A stretch of DNA of 64,000 nt from Flaccisagitta enflata (taxonomy: Eukaryota > Chaetognatha > Sagittoidea > Aphragmophora), in the NCBI GenBank assembly GCA_965153355.1, contig OZ231126.1, positions 100,626,001-100,690,000 on the forward strand. The letters are read 5' to 3'. How positions within the stretch are numbered: position 1 is the stretch's first letter; each line of letters begins with the position of its first letter. Under the pieces are notes generated by a model that saw only the letters and a program-made list of their open reading frames with translations, was not told where the DNA came from and ran no database searches. Positions 49,701 through 59,216 of the stretch are shown here, piece by piece. The position numbers were made by a program, and so were the translations under genes.

Positions 49701-52700
49701 AAGAATGGTGAAGGAAGTACAAATTTGTCCAAAATTGGACAACTTGTGGAAACGTTTTCTTTTCTCTAGAGATTGAGAAGGAATGGACGAATTTGTTCAA
49801 AATTGGACAATTTGTCGAAATATTTTCTTTTCTCTATAGAGGTTGTGAAAGAATGGACGAATTTGTCCAAAGTTTGACAATTTGTCGAAAAACATTAATA
49901 CATTAAAGACTGGAGAAGGATGGACGAATTTGTCCAAAAGTTTGACAATTTGTCAAAATAAATATATACTCTAGACTAATTCCGAGCATCGTCATGCGCG
50001 CGAAAAACCCTTAATCTCCCCTAATGTAGAGGTGTTATCGCTTCTTCTACTGAATTGCATATGGCTACAAAGGTTGGTTGACATACATAACTATCTGGTG
50101 TACCAAACGAAACCAATTTTTGCCACGCCAACTACCCCTATGGAGTCAAAAATAGGGGTAGAAGGGTGTATTTTGGCCTGTCCCGATTCTGTCCCTGCAA
50201 GCATAATGCAACTTTAACCCATCAAGAAATGTCAATGGGGGTCATCCTATAGCTTGTAAGCAATCACTATCAATCCATTGATATGTGTAGAAAGTTTTAA
50301 TTCAATGTTTTAACGGTAGGATGACAAAAAATAATGTTAAATTATAGTACTCTCCCCCTTCATTTTTTGGCATTTTTCACTCTAAATTAAGGAGGTAGAG
50401 AGTTTTTTTTTATAAGCCTATCATTCTCAAAACATTAAGCATATTTTCTTTTTTCATTGCATTACCAACTAATTGAAGGACCTTTCCTCCAAATTTCAAG
50501 GATTTTTTCCATTTCATTTTGCAGAAATCAACATTTTCCTGAAGCGTTACAATTCAGGGGTGCTCGTCGTTGAAGCTGTCACACTTGTGTCACACTTTGA
50601 TTCATATTATCCCATGGCATAGCAACATGATTGACGGAAAATCGATTTACATGACAGGAAAGAGGGTCAAATTCTGTACAAGCATGCAAAATTTCAAGTC
50701 TTCAGTACAATTCGTTAGGTTACAGTGAAATTCCAAAGTTGATCACTACAAAAATAAGAACTGAATTGTAACGCTCGCCGACCAAGTCTCGTAGTTGATT
50801 CTTTGTTTCCACACAGCGCTTCTCACACAAATGCGCGATGCTTTTAAGTTTTAATTTGGTAAAATTTCTCAAAATTCAAATTCGCATATCTCCGGAACTA
50901 TTTGAGCTAGCCCCATGAAATTCTGCATGGTTGGTATCTGGATCAAGAGGGTCCTTTGCCTAAAATCTGATGTGACCTAAAGAATGTCGAGCAGTCCAAC
51001 CAGACCAACCAGCCTACCAGATGAAAAAATGAAAAAATTGCATAACTTCTAAAATAATTGTCCGATCTGGTTGAAATTTTGCATGAAGCTTCCTTTAAAG
51101 ATTCCTCGTCACTGGCATGAAGAAAAGCTTGGGTAAAAAATATTTCTACCAACAGCCCACCCAGCCAGAAATGGTACTTATCGAGATTTTTTTAAAAAAA
51201 CAAAAAAATTTAAAAAACTTCAGAAACATGATCACGCATGTTTGCTTGAACGTTATCAATAAGAATTTAACTGTCATATTGATTTCTTGATTGTATTTAG
51301 CTAAATTTTCTAGTAATTAAATTGCCAACGATATCTATTTAAGCCTAATTTGCATGAAAAATGAGCTTACTTGAGAAAATCCAAGAATGGATTCATATGT
51401 AAAAATTGGTAAGCTACATGATGATGTATGGTTTTGTTTAATTTTCAAACATTTAAAATTGATGAATTTCATCCCGTCCAAGGTCGGCAAAGCGTGACAC
51501 CAGTCTCTAAAGAATGGGGAAGGATGGACAAATTTGTCCAAAATTGGACAACTTGTGGAAACATTTTCTTTTCTCTAGAGAGATCGAGAAAGAATGGACG
51601 AATTTGTCCAAAATTGGACAATTTGTCAAAATATTGTCTTTTCTCTATAGAGGTTGAGAAAAAATGGACGAATTTGTCCAAAGTTGGACAATTTGTCAAA
51701 AAACATTAATACTCTAAAGACTGGAGAAGGATGGACGAATTTGACCAAAAGTTTGACAATTTGTCAAAATAAATTTATACTCTAAAGACTAGGGGAGGAC
51801 AGACAAATTTGTCCAAAATTGGACAACTTGTGGAAACTTTTTCTTTTCTCTATAGAGATTGAGAAAGAATGGACGTATTTGTCAAAAATTGGACAATTTG
51901 TCGAAATATTGTCTTTTGTCTACAGAGGTTGAGAAAGAATGGACAAATTTGTCCAAAGTTTGACAATTTGTCGAAATGAATTAGTACTCTAAAGACTCGG
52001 GAAGGATGGACAAATTTGTCCAAAGATGGACAATTTGTCGAAATGAATAAATACTCAAAAGACTGGAGAAGGATGGACGAATTTGTCCAAAAGTCTGACA
52101 GTTTGTCAAAACAAAATAGTACTCTGAAGACTGGGGAAGGATGGACAAATTTTTCCAAAATTGGACAACTTGTGGAAATTTTTTCTTTTCTCTATAGAGG
52201 TAGAGAAAGAATGGACGAATTTGTCCAAAGTTGGACAATTTGTCAAAATGAATTAATACTCTAGAGACTGGGGAAGAATAGACAAAGTTGTCCAAAGTTT
52301 GAAAATTTGTCAAAATAAATTAGTTCTCTAAAGACTCGGGAAGGATGGACAAATTTGTCAAAAATTGGACAACTTGTGGAAATATTTTCTAACTTGACAA
52401 TATGTTGAAATAAATCAATACTCTCAAGACTGGGGAAGGATGGACAAATTTGTCAAAAATTGGACAATCTGTGAAAATATTCTCTGAGCCAGGATTGACG
52501 AATTTGTCCAAAATTAGACAATTTGACAAGACATTCTCTTACTCTATGAAAGTTGAGAAAGAATGGACAAATTTGTCCAAAGTAGGACTATTTGTCAAAA
52601 TACATTATAATCTAAAGACTTAGGTAGGAAGGATGGACAAATTTGTTCAGAGTTTGACAATTTATCAAATTAGATTCTAAAGTCTGGGGAAGGATTGTCG

Positions 52701-55700
52701 AATTTGTCCAAAATTGGACAATTTGACAAAACATTCTCTTACTCTATAGAAGTTGAGAAAGAATGGATGAATTTGTCCAAAGTTGGACAATTTGTCGATA
52801 TATTCTCTTTTCTCTATAGAGGTAGAGAGAGAATGGACAAATTTGTCCAAAGTTGGACAATTTGTCGATATATTCTCTTTTCTCTATAGAGGTTGAGAAA
52901 GAATGGACGAATTTGTCCAAAATTGGACAATTTGTCGAAATACATTAATACTCTCCAAGACTGGTGAAGGATGGAGGAATATGTCCAAAGTTTGACAATT
53001 TGTCGAAATGAATTAATACTCTGGGGACATATACCTTGAAAAAATGTCCTTTTTTTTGACATTTTGGTTGCTGGACATTCCCATTTTGGACAATGTGAAT
53101 TGGACATTTTCGTCATGCGTCAATTTGGGCTGCAAGATTGGGGGGGGATGGACGGCGGAGGCAAAGGAGAAGGAGGTGGAGAAAATTCCCTTATGTGTGA
53201 AAGCGTGGGTCATCGATCCCTTTGGGGCCGCTGCCCAAATATGACGAAAGTCCCATTGCCAAGAGGAAAAGAGGCGATCCATTGGCTGGTGAGTGAAGGG
53301 ACGATTCACAACCCAAAGGCTGCATTCAAATATAAGATTGAGACTTCATAATCGAATGTCTGAGCAAGTGATTATGTAACGGAGTTAACTGGAATCATCA
53401 AGATATGGTGATGTTATTGATATGCAAGTGAAAATGAGGATACATCAGAGTCAACGATTCAAGTTTTTGTTTTCTGAAATAATGCGGCAATCATTAGCGA
53501 TACAGGTAACTGTGTATGGATAACTGATACAGAGTATGGTTTTGGGCTATGAGAGATGGATGTTTGGAACAGACCATTATAAAACGGATACCTCACAGTT
53601 GACCTCTCAGGAAGTGTGGCAAGGCAAAAAAACTAACTAATAGTCTACTTGTGATGTAGTTGATTAATGATGAATTAATGATTACATGACTCAATGACCA
53701 ACTTACAATTGTCCAAAGTACTAGAACCATTTAAAGTTTTTTTTTCTTCTCTTCTATTTAATGCCTCAACTAAAAAAAAACGCTCTGCACTCATCGCATT
53801 AGAGGAAAATAGAATTACAAAGACGTCACCATTTCAGGTTTCTCAAGCGCTAAGCCATAACATCAGAGGTATTTGAAAAAACTATTCTCGCTTTGTTTCC
53901 TGAATCCTATCTATTGCCATCGAGACTAGGGAGACGAATTGAAAGAGAACAAAACAAATAAAAGCATAAAAGAAACACCTTTATGATCAAAATTACAATT
54001 TCGCAATCGATGGTTCAGAAAATATATACTTGGACAGTGGACACACAGTTTGCATTCATAGACTGATTACGAGATGAATTACGCGAGAGGTAGAAGAGTA
54101 GGGGCTAACATGAATGTACCAACTAAATGCTTTGGCCTGCACGCTTTGGCCTGCATTACCTCCGTTACTGTTATAGTAATGCTAACCAAGGATTTGGTAT
54201 TTAGTTGATCATGATTCATTAACCGATTCATTAACCAAAAGGACAAATCACTCACTATTTGGAAACATTTCTTTTCAAAAAGTAGGGAAGGAAACTGCGG
54301 CAAACCAGCGAGAAAGTGGGTGAAAAAAATGTTGTCGTATGCCGGAGTGGGAGAAGTGCTGAAGAAGGTCACTAGAGCATTCGGGCAGGAGCTGTAGGCT
54401 CAGAAAGCTCCAAATGCCAAAAAAGTCATCCAAGGATCGCACATGGTCAGCGGTACCCGATGCCTTGTTTGGAGTGATTAGCTGAAGAAGTGGAGTGAGA
54501 GCAGGGCAGCGGCCCCAAAGGACCGATGTCCTGTAGGACACAGGGGTGAATTTCCATATGCCCCGAGAGGGCATATTTGAGGGCTTTGTAGCAATTTTCC
54601 ATGATACTTAATGGGAATTTTGCATATTTTCAATTCTTTCTCAATTTGCCATGTTATTCAATGAAGATTTTACATTTTTTTTCAGTTTTCATCAATTTTC
54701 CATGTTATTCAATGGGAACATGCATTTTTTTGCTGTTTTTGTAAATTACCATGTTATTCAATGGTAAAATTGCCTGGAGGCTGAGATTTGGGCCTTAAGG
54801 CCAAGAACTGGGCCTCTTGGCTGAGATTTTGCCCTTGAGGCTGAGATTTGGGCTTCACGGCTGAAATCTGGGCCCCCAGGCTAGGATTTAGGCCTTGAGG
54901 CTAGGATTTAGGCCTTGAGGCTGGGATTTGGGCCCCAAGACTGGGATTTGGGCCTCCAGACTGGAATTTGGGCCTCAGGACTGTGATTTGAGGGGGGGAC
55001 GTAGGAGAAGGAAAAGGAGGAGAAGGAGGAGAAAATCCCCTATATGTGTGAAAGCATAGGTCATCGACCCCTTTGGGGCCGCTGCCCAACTAGAACAAGG
55101 ACAAGAGCCTTAGGAGCTCTTACTGGGGTTTACTGCACACCCTTCACCTCTTTCCTTAGAATTATCAATTAGAGGCTTGAGAAGTTTTGGGGGGGACTTA
55201 TATACGTAATGGTTCACCCCTGTGTCCTCAGGACATCAACCCTTTGACCGCTGCCCAAAAAGGGGACCGACCGTTGAACGAATGCGAGACCGACCAACCG
55301 ACCAATCGACTAATGACCAACCAATCGACCAATCGACCAACCGACCGACTGAGCGACCGTCATACCGGGGAGTAGAGTCGCGTAGTACACAACTGAAAAT
55401 TTATTGATAAGACAGATGTTTGATCAGTTTTTGTTCAGAATTACTTGATTACGTATAAAAGCCTTGATTAGTGACAAAATTGAGAAGAAATGAGAGAAAC
55501 TCAAATCAAATCAACTCATAGTCAAATTGAATCTATGCTAACCAGAGAAACATGAGAGGCGTAGAAGTCATACAGGGCAAGTAGGCCAATAAGGTGCGTT
55601 CGAGGGAGGGGGGGGGGGAAGAAAAACAATGTCAAAGAAGTACGGAATGATTGAATGACCATATCAAGGCATGATTTGGGAATAGCTAGGCCAACTCTAA

Positions 55701-58570
55701 GAAATATGTCCACACTTTGTGACACTTTGTGACTATAGAAATAGTATTTAATCATTCCAGAGTTAGAAACATCCCTATCTGTACTATCTAGGAAATAAAT
55801 ATACGGACACCTTACCATCATTATAGCAGCTAAACTGCAACAACCAATTCAAAAATGAAAGAAGATTAACAAAATATGACAAAACATCTTCCATTCAAGA
55901 CCAAGCAGAGGTCAGTAGCTCAAAACATTTTCATTTGACAGCGTTTTGAAGAGAAACTGTCATTTTACCAAAATCATATTTTGAGGTTTTCACTTCAATT
56001 CTTTAAAGGACAACCTATGTTGAGAGAGCTCTCAAATCTAAACAGATTGACCAAAATTATTCTGCTTGGCCTCTTTAAATCATATTTTTTACAAATTTTT
56101 TGACTGTTGCAAAAATTGAAGGCTGCGGTTAAACATATTGCTCTTAAATTATCTGATATCAATACAAAACCAAACCGATAAAATGATCTTTTTGGTGCTT
56201 GTTGAGAAATTAAGGATACACTGATTTTGGTTAAAAAATCATAAACCAATCCCATAGAAACTCAAAACAGAAGCAGTTTATAGATCAAAATATCACAAAA
56301 TGATTAGAAACTGATTAATTTGAACATATGTTTCATTCAGTGAGTGATAAGACTGACTTTTCTCCAGCTGTCCGTATATTTATTTCCTAACACCCCTTCC
56401 ATAATTAAGCGAACTGAAAACAATGATCCAAATAGAGAGTAAAAATGCATTTAGAGTGATGAAATTTGACACATAGATAGCTAAGACGTAGTACTTTGAG
56501 GTGGAAAAGCGATATAGGGGACTTTCCTGCAGGAACAGGGAGATGCAGGGTCTTTAACCGGAAGTGTGGCGTCAAATTATTGCCGATTTCTACGGAAAAA
56601 ATGTTTCGTAGGGAATGATGTATACCTTGTATTTTAAGAAGATACGATGCAAAAAAAACTGCCATATCTCGCGTAATGCAGTTGGTTGATGCAGGAGAGT
56701 CAGTGGCGCAGAAGGAGGGGCAGGGATGGCCGCGTTAAATGACAGAAGCCCGGAAAAGGAAGGTGACATATTGAGATCACAATGAAAGAGAGCCCATACG
56801 CGACCTTTCACTAATTTGCGTAATTGAGCTCATAAGGAGAAAGCCGTTTTCATTTTTGAGTCATTTTTTGCATTATGTCGATGAAATTTACCAATTTTGT
56901 TGTTTTACATTGTTTGAATTGATCATACTTGTATATATCAACCCTCAAACGGCGTGTTTTCATCCCAGTTCGCCTAATTATGGAAGGGGTGTTAAATAGT
57001 AAGTGTGAAATCAGTGTGACAGGGTTTAGACATATTTCTCATTTAGAAAAAAGTCGACTAAACAAAGTCTCCTCGGCTTTTTGAGACCTGCAGAGGATTT
57101 TGGATTTCCCTTTCTCATGTGAGGCGCTTGAGGAAGTTGGTAAAATTTTCAGGCCAAACAAGCCAACGCATAGTTAGAACAGGTTGCCCAAGGGCAATAC
57201 GTGGTTAGCGATACCCATTGCCCTGCTTTGCATGGTTGTAAATCAGAATGAGAGGCAGGGCAGCGGCCCCAAAGGGGACGAAGTCCTGTAGAACACAGGG
57301 GAGTTTCGTTCATTTGTTTGTCCATCCATCCGTCCGCGCCCCCCAGGCCCTCTCAGGCCTGAAACCTGTCCTCTCAGGCCTAAAATCTGCCCTCTCAAGC
57401 CTAAAATCTGCCCTCTCAGGCCTTGAATCTGAGAGGGCAGATTTCAGGCCTGAGAGGGCAGATTCAGACCTGAGAGGACAGGTTTCAGGTCTGAAATGGC
57501 AAATTTTCAGGCCTGAGAGGGCAGATTCAAGATGGCGCCAAGCAGAATTCTGTGTGATCATTAGTTTTCAAGTTTTTTTTTTCATATCATTTACATTTTT
57601 CCCTGAAATGAGGTATCGAGTTAGTTGAAGTCCATATAAACTTCAAAATGTCCCAGGTGACAATTGCACATGCTAACAACAAAATGAGACCAGTAAGTTT
57701 ATGGAAGCTGCCTACATCGCCAAATTCTAACAAAAAGACTTGTCTCTCTTTCTTTGGATTTCTCTGCCAATTTTCTTTTTGTAGGTCTGTCCTTCTCTGT
57801 CTGTGTGTGTGTGTCTGTCTCTCCTTTTGTTTTTCTCTTTCTTTTTTTCTCTCTTGTTTCTCTTTTACTCTTTCTTTTTTTTTCCCTGTTCTTTTCATGA
57901 CTGTCTCTGCAAACAAACATATATCCCTGGAGTAAGTTTCAACCAATTCTAGTTCAAGAAAGCTGTTTATTTTCTTGTAGGGTTAGTCAGAAGTGAGCCG
58001 GTTCTGTATAATAACCAAAATTGAAAAAAATCAGTGGAATCTTTGATGCAACTTTTTTTACAGGAAGAAAGTTGGAAAGTAATGACATAAACTTTTTTTC
58101 AGGGGGTTCTGTGTCCTAATTGATGAGAAAAAACAAAAAAGTTATGACAAGATTGAAAGCAGTTTTATTAAAGAGAGAACTTCCTAAAAAAGGTTTAACC
58201 TAATTTGTATAGGAAAATAAACTGGACTAGTTATAAATTTGCACGGCTTCGCACGGCTCAGAACCCATGGAAAAGTACGCTCTGATGTTTCCTGATTATG
58301 GCCATATACCTCTCATGATGTGCAGTGGGGTGGAAGTTAGCTTTTTTTGACCAAAAATTTGATACCTCAATGAAAATGTGAAAAAGAGATAGAGATAGCT
58401 ACATGAAAAATAAAGGGAAAAGAGAGAGAATGGAAAACGCAGTTAGATAGTTGGGTTCATCTCTCATTGCATTTGCATTGATAGATGCGTCTATCCATAA
58501 ACAAATTGTAGTCTGTTTAACCATTGTGCATCTGTGTGTCTGTCTGTCTTTTTGTCTGTCTTTACTATAC

Positions 58571-58617
<47 letters not shown>

Positions 58618-58787
58618 GTGTTTGTCTGTCTGTCTGCATACGGTCTCAAAAAGTATTTTGCTGTTGAGGCAGTATCTATCTTCTTGTTTTGTCTATCTTT
58701 TCTTTTGTGTTTTTTCTTTTTCTTTTTCTTTATCTTTTTCTTTTTCTTTTTCTTTTTCTTTTTCTTTTTCTTTTTCTTTTTCTTTTT

Positions 58788-58851
<64 letters not shown>

Positions 58852-59143
58852 ATTTCTCTCTCTCTCTCCAGCAAGTTTGACCATGTTTCCTTAAAACATG
58901 AACAAGCAAAAGAAAAAAATGTTCTAATCTTAGGGTTTCTTACATTTTGCACCTCTGCTTTCTCTTTCTAATCTTCCCCCTTAAAAAATGATCTCCCTCT
59001 GCTTCTTCTAGGGCCTTTCTTTCTCATTTGCCTTCTTTTTCTTCTTCTTCTAATGTTTCCTCATCCTTATCTTTTTTATCGTTATTCTTCTTTTACAATA
59101 AAACTAATATTGTTGCTACTGATATTGTTGTTGTTGTTGTTAC

Positions 59144-59216
<73 letters not shown>

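Larger units (their letters stand above)
48661..53240. mobile_element. family B foldback element B2, expanded to 4.6 kb
   Basis: Left edge GGTACCCGTGCCCTGCCCAA...GGTCAATGACCTATGCTTTC...GGGGAATTTTCTCC. Right edge GGAGAAAATTCCCTTATGTG...GTCATCGATCCC...GGGGCCGCTGCCC at 53178-53237. The interior has a short GAGGC-type array (48815-49135), then about 4 kb of TTGTCC-rich repeats, into which an R1 copy is inserted. Confidence 0.75.

Noticed and set aside
37440-57540. CRISPR-like regular repeats
   Set aside because: Unit spacing is continuous without unique spacers; these are eukaryotic minisatellites.
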